64,000 nucleotides of DNA, taken from Amycolatopsis thailandensis (GTDB lineage Bacteria; Actinomycetota; Actinomycetes; Mycobacteriales; Pseudonocardiaceae). Below the pieces are notes generated by a model. That model was not told the origin of the DNA. It was given only the letters and a program-made list of their open reading frames with translations, and did not search any database. Every line of letters starts with the position of its first letter. Within the stretch, counting starts at the first letter, position 1. Shown here in pieces: positions 17,486 to 27,300 of the stretch. Position numbers and translations under genes: made by a program. The stretch covers positions 1 to 64,000 of the forward strand of contig NZ_NMQT01000072.1 in NCBI RefSeq assembly GCF_002234405.1. Reading direction: 5' to 3'.

Positions 17486-18841
17486 GTGACCGCAGTCATG
17501 CGACCAACCGACCGGCCACTGGTCTCCGTCCGGCCCAGAATCCTCGCCACCGTGGTCTTTCTAGCCGTGATCGCGGCCAACGTCGCCGCGACGACCGTTC
17601 TCTTCTTCGCCGCAGGCCTGTCCGGCAATACGCTCATCGACATCGGCAGGCTCACCGGCCTCTACGGCGGCTTGGTTCTGACGTTCCAGCTGATTCTCGT
17701 CGCCCGGCTGCCGTGGCTGGACCGGCGGATCGGTATGGACCGCCTCACCACCTGGCACCGTTGGACGGCCATCGGGCTCTTGTGGTCGTTGGTGGCCCAC
17801 TTCGTCTTCACCGTCTTCGGTTACGCGGAACTCGACGACAAGGGAGTCGTCGACGAATTCGTTTCGATGATCACCCAGCTCGAAGGCGTTCTCCGCGCAG
17901 TGGTGGCGTTCGCGCTCATCGTGCTCGTCGGAGGCGTCTCGGCGCGGTTCGTCCGCAGGCGGATGTCCTACGAGACCTGGCACTTCATCCACCTCTACGC
18001 CTACGCCGCGGTCGTGCTGGGCTTCGGCCATCAGGTGATGCTGGGCAAGTCGTTCGCGTCCGGCGGTATCGCCTGGACCTACTGGTGCCTCGTCTGGGTG
18101 GCCGGACTCGCGTCGGTGATCGTCGGACGCCTCGTGCTGCCGCTGGCCCGGAATCTCCGTCATCGTTTGAGGATCGTCGCCGTGGTGCCCGAGTCGGCCG
18201 AAACCGTGTCGGTGTACATGACCGGCAGGCACCTCGACCGGATGCCGGTCAAGGCCGGGCAGTTCTTCCTGTGGCGGTTCCTGACCAAGGACCGGTGGTG
18301 GCAGGCCAATCCGTATTCCCTTTCGGCCGCACCCGACGGGCGCACCCTCCGGCTGACCGCGAAGGCCGCCGGTGACGGCAGCTCGTCCCTGCGCTCGCTG
18401 AAGGTCGGCACCTGGGTGTTCGCGGAAGGCCCCTACGGCGCTTTCACCGCGATGCATCAGCGCAAGACGCGCGCTCTGCTCGTGGCGGGCGGGGTCGGGA
18501 TCACCCCTCTTCGCGCGCTGCTCGAAGAGATCGCCGGGCACGTGATCCTGGTCTACCGCGTCCGGAGCGAACAGGACGCCGTGCTGCTGCCCGAGATCAA
18601 GGACCTGGCACGGGCCCGGGGCGCGGCGGTCCATGTCCTCACCGGGCCGTCCGATTGGTCCGGGCCGTTCGGGCCGTTGCTGGGACCCGACAGTCTGGGT
18701 CGGCTGGTGCCGGACATCCGTGAGCGGGACGTCTTCGTCTGCGGCCCGCCCGGCATGACCTCGGCCACGTTGCGCAGCCTGCGGGAGATCGGCGTTCCGC
18801 GTCAGCAGGTCCACGCCGAGCGCTTCAGCCTCACGATCTGA
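17486..18841 (+). CDS. ferric-reductase-like transmembrane flavoprotein
   Basis: A 451-residue membrane oxidoreductase. The N-terminal half has about six helices with candidate heme histidines in TWHRWTAIGLLWSLVAH and YETWHFIHLYAY. The C-terminal half is an FNR-type module: FAD-binding ANPYSLSAAP (about 275), NAD-binding LLVAGGVGITPLRALLEE (about 335) and CGPPGM near the end. GTG 17486 follows GAAGGGAAG. It should pass electrons from cytosolic NAD(P)H across the membrane. It heads an operon with an FMN-binding protein and ApbE, which points to extracytosolic flavin electron transfer. Confidence 0.88.
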   Translation: MTAVMRPTDRPLVSVRPRILATVVFLAVIAANVAATTVLFFAAGLSGNTLIDIGRLTGLYGGLVLTFQLILVARLPWLDRRIGMDRLTTWHRWTAIGLLWSLVAHFVFTVFGYAELDDKGVVDEFVSMITQLEGVLRAVVAFALIVLVGGVSARFVRRRMSYETWHFIHLYAYAAVVLGFGHQVMLGKSFASGGIAWTYWCLVWVAGLASVIVGRLVLPLARNLRHRLRIVAVVPESAETVSVYMTGRHLDRMPVKAGQFFLWRFLTKDRWWQANPYSLSAAPDGRTLRLTAKAAGDGSSSLRSLKVGTWVFAEGPYGAFTAMHQRKTRALLVAGGVGITPLRALLEEIAGHVILVYRVRSEQDAVLLPEIKDLARARGAAVHVLTGPSDWSGPFGPLLGPDSLGRLVPDIRERDVFVCGPPGMTSATLRSLREIGVPRQQVHAERFSLTI

Positions 18842-18860
18842 GCCGGGAGTCGACCGACCC

Positions 18861-19262
18861 ATGAAGAAAACCGTCCTCACCCTCATCGTGGCCCTGTCGA
18901 CCGCGGGGTTCATCGGTCTTTACGTCTACGATCCGGGCTCGTCCACGCCGACCGCTGCCCCGCCGAACATCCTCGAGGTGATCGAGGCACCGCCGAGCGC
19001 GCAGGCCGCGCGCACGGTGGACGGCTCGGCGGAGACCGACAAGTACGGCACGGTGCAAGTGCAACTCGTGGTGTCCGACAACCGGATCTCGGAGATCCGG
19101 CTGCTCCGGCAACCTGAACCGGGGAGGGGCGCGGAAGCGATCAAGGCTCTCCAGCAGGCGACGCTGACCGCGCAGAGCGCCGCCATCGACACCGTGTCCG
19201 GGGCGACCATGACGAGCGAGTCGTACCTGAAGTCCCTTCAGGCGGCGCTGGACGCGAGGTGA
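18861..19262 (+). CDS. FMN-binding domain protein, membrane-anchored or exported
   Basis: A 133-residue protein. An N-terminal hydrophobic helix (LTLIVALSTAGFIGLYVY) acts as signal or anchor, followed by an FMN_bind domain. The flavinylation motif DTVSGATMTSESY (about 112-124) is intact; ApbE enzymes attach FMN through phosphodiester linkage to the Thr of SGAT. The stop overlaps the ApbE gene by 4 bases, which matches enzyme and substrate. It probably accepts electrons from the upstream membrane flavoprotein on the outer face of the membrane. Confidence 0.9.
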   Translation: MKKTVLTLIVALSTAGFIGLYVYDPGSSTPTAAPPNILEVIEAPPSAQAARTVDGSAETDKYGTVQVQLVVSDNRISEIRLLRQPEPGRGAEAIKALQQATLTAQSAAIDTVSGATMTSESYLKSLQAALDAR

Positions 19263-19993
19263 AGCGGGTCGAGCAGGTCATGGGGCTGCCGGTTTCGGTC
19301 GACATCCGTGACAAAGGTGACCACCTGACGTCGCTCGCGCGCGTTTTCGCGTGGCTGCACGAGGCCGACGAAAGATTCAGCCCGTTCAGGACGGACAGTG
19401 AGGTGAGCCGCTTCGATCGCGGCGACCTGACCGTGTCCGAGCTCAGTGACGATCTGCTCGACATCCTGATGACCTGTGACCACTACGAACAGCTCTCCGG
19501 CGGGGCGTTCACGGCGCGGCTACCTGGCAAGCCGCTCGATCCCAACGCCATCACGAAGGGCTGGGCGGTCCAGCGGGCCGCCCGGCTGCTGAAATCCGCC
19601 GGACTCGAAGTCTTCTGTGTCAACGCCGGCGGTGACGTGGTGACCGCGGGAGAGCCGGAACCCGGCCGCGGCTGGCGGATCGGCATCCGTCATCCCGAGC
19701 AGCGCGGAGAGATCTGCGCCGTCGTGGAATCGGCCGACGGCGCCGTCGCGACGTCCGCCTGCTACGAGCGCGGTTCGCATATCTTCAACGGCCGCACCGG
19801 GCGGCCCGCCGAGGGGCTGCTGTCGGTGACCGTCGTCGCCGAAGACCTGCTTCGGGCGGATGCGTTGGCCACGGCCGCCTTCGCGATGGGTGTCGACGGG
19901 ATCGCCTGGGCCGCCTCACAGCCCGGATGCCGAGTCCTGATCGTCGACGCCGAACGGCAGGTGCACCGGTCGTCCGATCTGAAGCTGCTGTGA
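19259..19993 (+). CDS. apbE: FAD:protein FMN transferase (ApbE family)
   Basis: A 244-residue flavin transferase. Family features include FSPFRTDSEVSRFDRGD, the NAITKGWAVQ segment, the CVNAGGDVVTAG strand (about 118) and HIFNGRTGRPAEG, followed by LRADALATAAFAMG. It is shorter than many ApbE proteins (about 300) but retains the conserved blocks. There is no signal peptide, so it would act in the cytosol unless the start is misplaced; periplasmic ApbE is usual in many bacteria. GTG 19259 overlaps the FMN-binding gene stop. Confidence 0.88.
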   Translation: MKRVEQVMGLPVSVDIRDKGDHLTSLARVFAWLHEADERFSPFRTDSEVSRFDRGDLTVSELSDDLLDILMTCDHYEQLSGGAFTARLPGKPLDPNAITKGWAVQRAARLLKSAGLEVFCVNAGGDVVTAGEPEPGRGWRIGIRHPEQRGEICAVVESADGAVATSACYERGSHIFNGRTGRPAEGLLSVTVVAEDLLRADALATAAFAMGVDGIAWAASQPGCRVLIVDAERQVHRSSDLKLL

Positions 19994-20014
19994 AAAGGAC
20001 CGAACGAAAGAGCT

Positions 20015-21160
20015 GTGACATTGCCGCATACCGCTGTTTCCCCGCCTCCGGCGACGGGTGCCTGGCGCGAAGGCGACCCACCGGGACGCCGCCAGTGGTT
20101 CCCTCACGGCAGCGCCTTCGCGCTGGAGGGTGGCGGAACCCTCCCGGAATTCACCTTGGCCTTCGAGTCCTGGGGGCGGCTGAATCCGTCGAAGACCAAC
20201 GCGGTTCTGCTCGAACACGCCTTCACCGGTGACAGCCACGCGGCGGGAGAAGCCGGCCCGGGACATCCCAGCCCTGGTTGGTGGGATTCGCTGATCGGGC
20301 CTGGGCTTCCGCTCGATACCGACCGGTACTTCATCGTCGCGGCGAACGCCCTCGGCGGCTGCCAAGGCTCCACCGGACCCGCGTCCCTGGCCCCGGATGG
20401 CTCCCCGTGGGGCAGCCGTTTCCCCCTTCTGACCCTGCGGGACCTGGTCGGGGCGGAAGCGCTGCTGAGCACTTGGCTCGGGATCTCGCGCTGGCGCGCG
20501 GTGATCGGTGGCTCGATGGGCGGCAACCGGGCGCTCGAATGGGCGGTCACCTGTCCGGACCGGGTGGCGGCGGTCATGGTGCTGGGCAGTGCCGCCGTCA
20601 CTCCGCCCGATCACCTCGCCCTGGGCTCGGCGCAGATCCACGCGATCACCGCCGACCCTGGCTGGCACGGCGGGGATTACCACCATCTCCCGCCGGGCGA
20701 GGGCCCGCACCGGGGCCTGGGGACGGCGCGGCGCATCGCGCATCTCGCCTACCGGGCCGAGGCCGAACTCGAGCAGCGGTTCGGCCGGAGACCCCAGGAC
20801 GGGGAAGACCCGTTCCGGGGCGGACGCTTCGCCGTCGAGTCGTATTTCGACCACCACGCGGGCAAGCTGGTGCGCCGGTTCGACGCGGGAAGCTACGTCA
20901 CCCTCACCAGGGTGCGGAACAGCCACGACCTCGGGCGTGGCCGGGGTGGCGTCTCAGCGGCGCTGGCCGGGATCACCGCCAAGGCGATCGTCGCGAGGCT
21001 GTCCGGTGACCGGATGTACCGGCCGTCCGCGCTCGACGAGCTGGCCGCGGGAATCCCGGGCTGCGCCGGGATCTCGGAGATCGTCTCACCGCACGGCCAC
21101 GACGGTTTCCTCACCGCGACCGACCAGATCGGCCTGCTGCTGCGCGCACTGCTGGACTGA
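20015..21160 (+). CDS. metX: homoserine O-acetyltransferase-like alpha/beta hydrolase (MetX)
   Basis: A 381-residue acyltransferase of the MetX fold. Diagnostic segments are FTGDSHAAGE, NALGGCQGSTGP, the nucleophile elbow GGSMGGNRALEWA (Ser about 170) and the catalytic His in HGHDGFLTATD. The Asp lies in LSGDRMYRPS. MetX acetylates L-homoserine at the start of methionine synthesis. It sits 21 bases after apbE in the same direction, an odd place for a methionine gene; a second copy elsewhere or a different acyl acceptor is possible. GTG 20015 has only a weak AAAGAG upstream. Confidence 0.82.
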   Translation: MTLPHTAVSPPPATGAWREGDPPGRRQWFPHGSAFALEGGGTLPEFTLAFESWGRLNPSKTNAVLLEHAFTGDSHAAGEAGPGHPSPGWWDSLIGPGLPLDTDRYFIVAANALGGCQGSTGPASLAPDGSPWGSRFPLLTLRDLVGAEALLSTWLGISRWRAVIGGSMGGNRALEWAVTCPDRVAAVMVLGSAAVTPPDHLALGSAQIHAITADPGWHGGDYHHLPPGEGPHRGLGTARRIAHLAYRAEAELEQRFGRRPQDGEDPFRGGRFAVESYFDHHAGKLVRRFDAGSYVTLTRVRNSHDLGRGRGGVSAALAGITAKAIVARLSGDRMYRPSALDELAAGIPGCAGISEIVSPHGHDGFLTATDQIGLLLRALLD

Positions 21161-21277
21161 TCGTGCCGCGTCCTCTCGCCTGGTGAAGTAAATCCCCCTC
21201 TTTCGACCCGAAAGGGCGTAACCCGGCGGTAACAGCCACTCGGTTGACGCAAAGTGCACCTGTTCGGGTGCCGCTTC

Positions 21278-21302
21278 GCCGGGTCGAGAGGTAAGGCAAA
21301 CG
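21278..21302. repeat. family D element before the giant effector gene
   Basis: GTCGAGAGGTAAGGCAAACG matches the core of the elements at 341-352 and 51361. Here it directly abuts the TTG start at 21303, so it contributes the ribosome-binding region (GAGAGG). Confidence 0.5.
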
Positions 21303-24300
21303 TTGGGTGAAGGCGGTGTGCGCGTTCCCCCTGGGGTCCGAAAGTTCCTCGAGGTCACCTTGGGGTTCTCCTGGCCGGAGAGTGACGATCGGGGATTGAC
21401 CGCGCTGTGGCTGGCGTGGGCGGAATTCGAGACGGCGGCCGCCGCTTACCGGGCCGCCGCCGGTGCGGCGGGAACCGCGACCGCCGAGGCGCTGGCGGGC
21501 GAGACGGGCGAGTTCTTCGGCCACTACCTGGGCTCCACCGTCCCCGAGGTCCTCGACGCCCTGACCCGCGGTGCGGGCGAGCTGGCGAAGATGGCGAAAA
21601 ACGCCGCCGCGGACGTCTACAAGACCAAGGTCATGTTCGTCGTCTTCGCCGCTTTCGCGCTGGCCACGGTCATCGAGCTCCTCGTCTCGGTCATCGGGGC
21701 CCTGTTCGTCGCCCCGGTCCTGGCCGCCGCGCGCATCAGCATCGGCGTTATCTGGCGCGCCCTGATCACCAAACTGGGTGCGCTCACGCGGCCGGTGATC
21801 CTGCGGGGTCTGGCCGAGACCGGGAAGCAGACCGCGAAGTTCGCCGCCATCGGAGCGGGTCTCATGGCGGGCACCGATTTCGGCGTCCAAGCCCAGCAGG
21901 TCGCCGACGGCCTTCGCGACGGCTGGGACACCCGTTCGCTGACCTCGTCGCTCGTCGGCGGCTTACTCGGCGGCGGCTTCGCCGGGCTCTTCCACGCCGG
22001 AGCGGGCCTGATCCGTTCCACCGCTTTCTCTCTCGAAGGCCGACTGGTCAAGACCTCCGCGGGCAAGATCGTCACCGCGCCCGAAGGCCCCCTGCTGACC
22101 GAGCTGGCCGGCCCGCTCAAGGCGGTCGGCCATGTCGCCTACGGCACCGGACAGGTCGGTGCCGCACTGCTCACCGCGCCGCTCATCAACGTCCTCACCG
22201 GCAACGCGGGTGCCAACCCCTTCCTCGGCATCGTCAGCGCGTTCAGCGCCCACGGCGGCGGACGGGCCGCCACCGGGGGTGCGCCCGCTCTCGACTCGAT
22301 CCACGTACCAGCCCTGCCCACCTTCACCATCCCCGAAGCCGAAACCGGCGCGACCACGGAGAAAAGCCCCACCGGCTCCGCCGAACCGGGAGCTCGACCG
22401 ACCTACACCGTGGCCGCCCTCACCCAGCCGGTCCAGCCGGCGGCGGCGACCGTGGCCGGTGACTCACGGCTGGACACGACCAGCTCCGGGGAAAGGGCGA
22501 CCGCGCCGGCGCACTTCCGGAGCGCCCGGGTTCAAGCGCCGTCCAGTGTCCTCGCGCCGCAGACGGTTCCGTCGACGAGCACCGGGCCCCGCCTCGTCCC
22601 GGGAGATGACGGTTCCGTGGCGGTCATGCCGGAGCGCAACGTTGAGCGCGCCCTTTCCTCGGCCACCACCTCGTTCCTGACCGAGCAGGCCGGGGTCACA
22701 CCTCACCCGGAAGCCGTCCAGGGCTCCCCCGCCCCTGACCCGGGGCGCACTCCCAGCGAACTGTTCCAAGGCATTCCCACGCATTCCCCGGTACAACCGG
22801 TCCGTGCGATCCCGTTGCCCGGAGGCGGCGGCGTCGCGTTCATCACCGGACCGCAGACCCGCACTGTGCTCAACGCCTTCCCGTATCCCGAGCCCGGCGT
22901 GTTCCGTCTCGTCAGCCACCAGCACGGCGGCCACCTCCTCTTTCCCGGCGACGACCACCGCCCCCTCCCCCATCGCCCGGACCAGGTCGCCGAGGTTCTC
23001 GCCCACCTCGACCCGCGACTCCGGTCCTGGCACGCCTTCAAGACCGTCGAACTCTGGGCCTGCGACCTCCTCCCGGACCACACCTCGTCACTCGGCCACG
23101 CTGTCCGCACCGTCCTCGGCGCGGATCTCTCCGTCGCCCATCCCGGCAGGCCCGTGTACGTCACCCCTCAAGGCACCGTGCACACCACCGACCCCGGCGT
23201 CGAGGGCACCCTCGCCCTCGGCCCGAAGCAGAGCACCACCGATATCGGCACGGGTTCCGGCGGCGCTCTCAAACGCCGCCACGCCGCTCACCCGGACACC
23301 ACCGCCGACCTCATCGCGCTGGTCGGCCACGAAACCGCGACCCGGCTCACCGCCGCGACGACCGCCTTGCTCCATCGATACGGCGACCTGGGTCGGCCGC
23401 ATCTGCTCGCGTATCTGCGCGGGGGGAACGGGGAACTGTACAAACCCATGGTCGCCGGCGCCGTGATCCGTCTGGCCAGGGAAACCGTCGTGAAGAACGA
23501 CGAGCTTTGGAATCCGCTCTATCGAGGTGAGCACCGGCACGGGACGTTCGACCTGGACAGGCCCGACGACCTCACCGTGTGGTTGTGGCAGCAGGCGATC
23601 ATCCGCCCCCACGCCACCGCCGACAAGATCGCGCGAACGGCTGTGGAATCCGGATTCATCGACTGCGACGGCCATCTGCTCACCGGAGCCAGGCAGGCGA
23701 TCAAGGCCGCCGAAGCGGATGCGCGCCGGAATCTGGAGTTGTATCTGCCGAATTTCCAGCACCGCGCGAAAATCGCGGACTTGGCAGACCGGCTTCTCAG
23801 CGACCCGACCTTGAGCCAGGCAGCCATCATAGAGCGCTTGAGAGACCGGAACGTACAAGGAACGGACGCCGAGCTCCAGCAATTCGTAAAGGAGCGAAGG
23901 GAAGCGCAGGACACGCGCGCGGCCGCCGGTGACCAACCGGACGCACACCCCGGCAAGACGTTCCTCGGCCACTCCCTGGACGCGGACCGGCTCACCGATC
24001 ACGAACTGATCGACAAAATCGCCTACGCCGCGGCTTGGGCCGACACGAGAGCCACTCCCGAAGACCTGACCCGGGGCCTGATCGAGGAAGGCATCACCGG
24101 AGCATGGGCGAATCTGCTTCGCCTGGTCTCCGCGGCCGTCGCCGAGGCCACCCGCAACGGAGACCGGCTTTCCCTGCTGGACTCCGAGAACCCTGCTCAT
24201 GGGGACGCCATCCGGAGCCGGATCGGCACCATTCTGCGCGTGTCGCCGGAATTGCGGGGCCCAGCCCAGGTCAAGCGGTTGGCGAGACACATGCGCATGC

Positions 24301-27300
24301 GTCACATCTCCGGCGGCCAAAGTGCCCTCGACGAGCACGCCCGAGCAGCTCTGGAAGCGCCCCCCGATCACCTGGGGACCGGCATCGAAACCACCGGTCC
24401 CGAAATCGACCCCATCACCATCCGTGCCGGCGAGCTCGACCCTGCCAACGAAGAGCACCGGCGAGTCATCGACGAGCTGGCGCGCAAGGTGGTCGCCGAA
24501 AACGGCGGCCTCGGATCGGCGACCTTGAGCTTCCATTTGAACCGTGAAGGCGTCGCGAGAAAGAGCGGGATCACCGAGGCCATCACCCGGGCGGTGGAGG
24601 AGGCCGAAGCCGACGGATCGCTGTGGCGGCCCGGTTACCGTGGCCGTCCGCAAGAGCACCGTTTCGACACCGACGATCCCAACGACTTCACGGCGGTGCT
24701 GTGGCAGCTGGCGATCAGCCACCCGCACGAAAAGGCGACGGAGATCGCCCGCCGCGCCGAACACGCCGGTTTGGTCGCCAGTCGCGAGACCTTGACCGGA
24801 TACGCGAAGAAAGCCATCGAGGCCGCCGAACGGCATCATCGGCGGCGCCCGGTCTTGAACATCAAAGATCGAGAGAAAGATCCACGGGTCGACGCACTCC
24901 TCGATTCCGTTGTTCCCGCCTTCATGAAGAAGAACCCCGATATCGGGGTCAACGCCTTGCTGACGGTCCTGAAGGCACACAACCTGGAAGGGCGCAAAGA
25001 GGCGTTACGTGCCGCTGTAGGCAAAAGGAGAACCGCTGTCACTCAGCCGAGCACACTGGACACGGGAGACCATCGAGTCGAGACAGGTCCCGAAGGCGAC
25101 TCGCTCCCCCTGGTTTCGGACGGGAAATTCCTGGGCCGGTCACTCGACGCCGACGATCCGGAAGATCACGGCTGGATCGACAAACTCGCCTACGCCGCGG
25201 CCTGGGCCGACAAGAGCGCCACTCCCGAAGACCTGACCCGCCGCCTGATGGGCCAGGGAATCAAGGGGTCGTACAGCACCCTGGCGGCCCTCGTCCGCGA
25301 AGCGGTCACCGATGCGGTCAAGAACGGCGACCGGCTGGAGCGGTTGTCCGCCGACTCGGCTTTCGTCCGGCACGACGTCCAGCGCCGCATCGGCGAGCTG
25401 CTCCTTCGCGACGCCTCGCTCCGTGATCCCGGCAACCCCGACCGGGTCGCCCAGCTCGTCAAGCAAATGCGTGTCCGGCATATCGCCGGCTCCCAACACG
25501 GTCTCCGCGCCCACGCCGAGTCCATGCTCGAAATCCAGCCTCACCGGCCTTTGCCCGACAGCTCCGGAATCCCTGTTCGCTCACCTGTCCGGCCGGTCCG
25601 CGCCATCCCGCTTCCCGACCGGATCGGGTTCGCCTTCGTGCAGGAGAGATACGCCGCGAACATCGCCGCCGCCTTCCCCACCCCGGAGCCCGGGGTGCTG
25701 CGCATCGTCGTCGATCACGACAACGGCGTCTTCTCCCTGCCGGGCTTCCTGGGCGGCGAGATCACCCACACACCAGACCAGCTCATCGAGGTGATCTCCA
25801 CCCTACCGATCCCGCTCGCGACCTGGAACACGATCGGCGAAATCCGGCTTTGGGCCTGCCGGATCACCGAAGCCGACGGCTACGCGCGGCTCGTCCTGGC
25901 CCTGCGAGACCATCCCTCCTTCGCCGCGGGAGGTCTCCGGCTGTCCGTCGCGCATCCGGGTCTCCCCATCCACATCACCCCGGACGGTCACGTCCAGCAC
26001 GTTGCCTCGAGCACACCCGGCACCCTCACGCTCGGCCCCGGTCACCCCGAAGCCGGCCCCTCGACGCTCACTCCTGCGCAGACCCACGTGTCGAGGCAGC
26101 TCACGCGGCTGTCCGATCAGCTCGCGCAGGCGAAACGCCATATCACCGCGCTCCCTGCGGCTTTCGAACCACGACTGCGCGCCGAAATCGACCAGAAGCA
26201 GGCCCTCCTGAGCCGGGTCACCGTGCGTGACCTGACCGTGCAAGACGCGAGAGGGCTCCCTGGAAGGCTCGAAACCGTCGATCGCCTCGTCGACGCGTTG
26301 CGAGACGCTCGGCTCCAGCGGATGGCGGCACTGCACGACGCCGCCATCGCCAGGATCGGGCGCGGCGAAAGCCCTCTGCGATTCTATCCGGACGGCGTAC
26401 CGAACGGCGTGACCGGTCGTCCGGACGCCCGGTTCGGCCTGGAGATCGAGTTCCAGCTCCTCAGCGAAGAGTTCGACGCGGATGTCGGGAGCTTGGGCAA
26501 GCAGCTCGAAGCAGAGGGATTCCTCGAGTGGAACGACGGCAAGGGTTTCCAGGACACCGAGACCGATCCCGGCCGGTGGACCCTCGTGACCGAGGAAGGC
26601 GACGAGGGCGGCGTGGAGTTACGCTCGCCGATTCTCCAAGGTGGGCCCGGAAACTGGACGAAGGTCGCAAGGGTCCTGCATTCCATCCGGAACTACCGGG
26701 ACAGCGAGGGAGAGCCGGTCACAGCCGGGGCGATGGGCGGCCACGTCAACCTCAGCTTCGAGCATCAGCCCGGCCTGCCCGTCAACGGCAGGCTGGCGCA
26801 GCTGGGGAAGGTGTTCGAAGACGTCCTCTACCGCTTGGGCAACCATCGCGGCCAAGGGTCGTCACCCCGGCAGCTCACCGAAGTCGGTCCGAACCCGCTC
26901 CCCCTGGCGAACGTCACTTCGCGCGCCGAAGTCCGAAGCCTCAACTTCGACCGGAACGAGGCGATCAACTTCACGCACGTGGCGGGGAGTGCGAGCGACC
27001 GCTACGAATTCCGGTTCTGGGCCGGCGCGCTCACCGAGGCCGAATGGCAGGTGCACGCCGAAATCAGTGGCGCGATGCTGCTCGCGGCGGAGAATCCGTC
27101 CCTCGACGGCGTGCTGCGGGAACGGCTGACCCGACCACGGCTGGTGGGGCACACACCAGAGTTCTCCAGCCCGCGGGAGGAACTCGCCTATCTCCTGGAC
27201 TTCCTGGAACTGCTGCCACTGAGCCCACACGCCGAAGAGCAGGCCGTCGCCCTGCACTCCTGGACCCGTCCGTTGACGGTGACCAGGAACAACGATCGGC

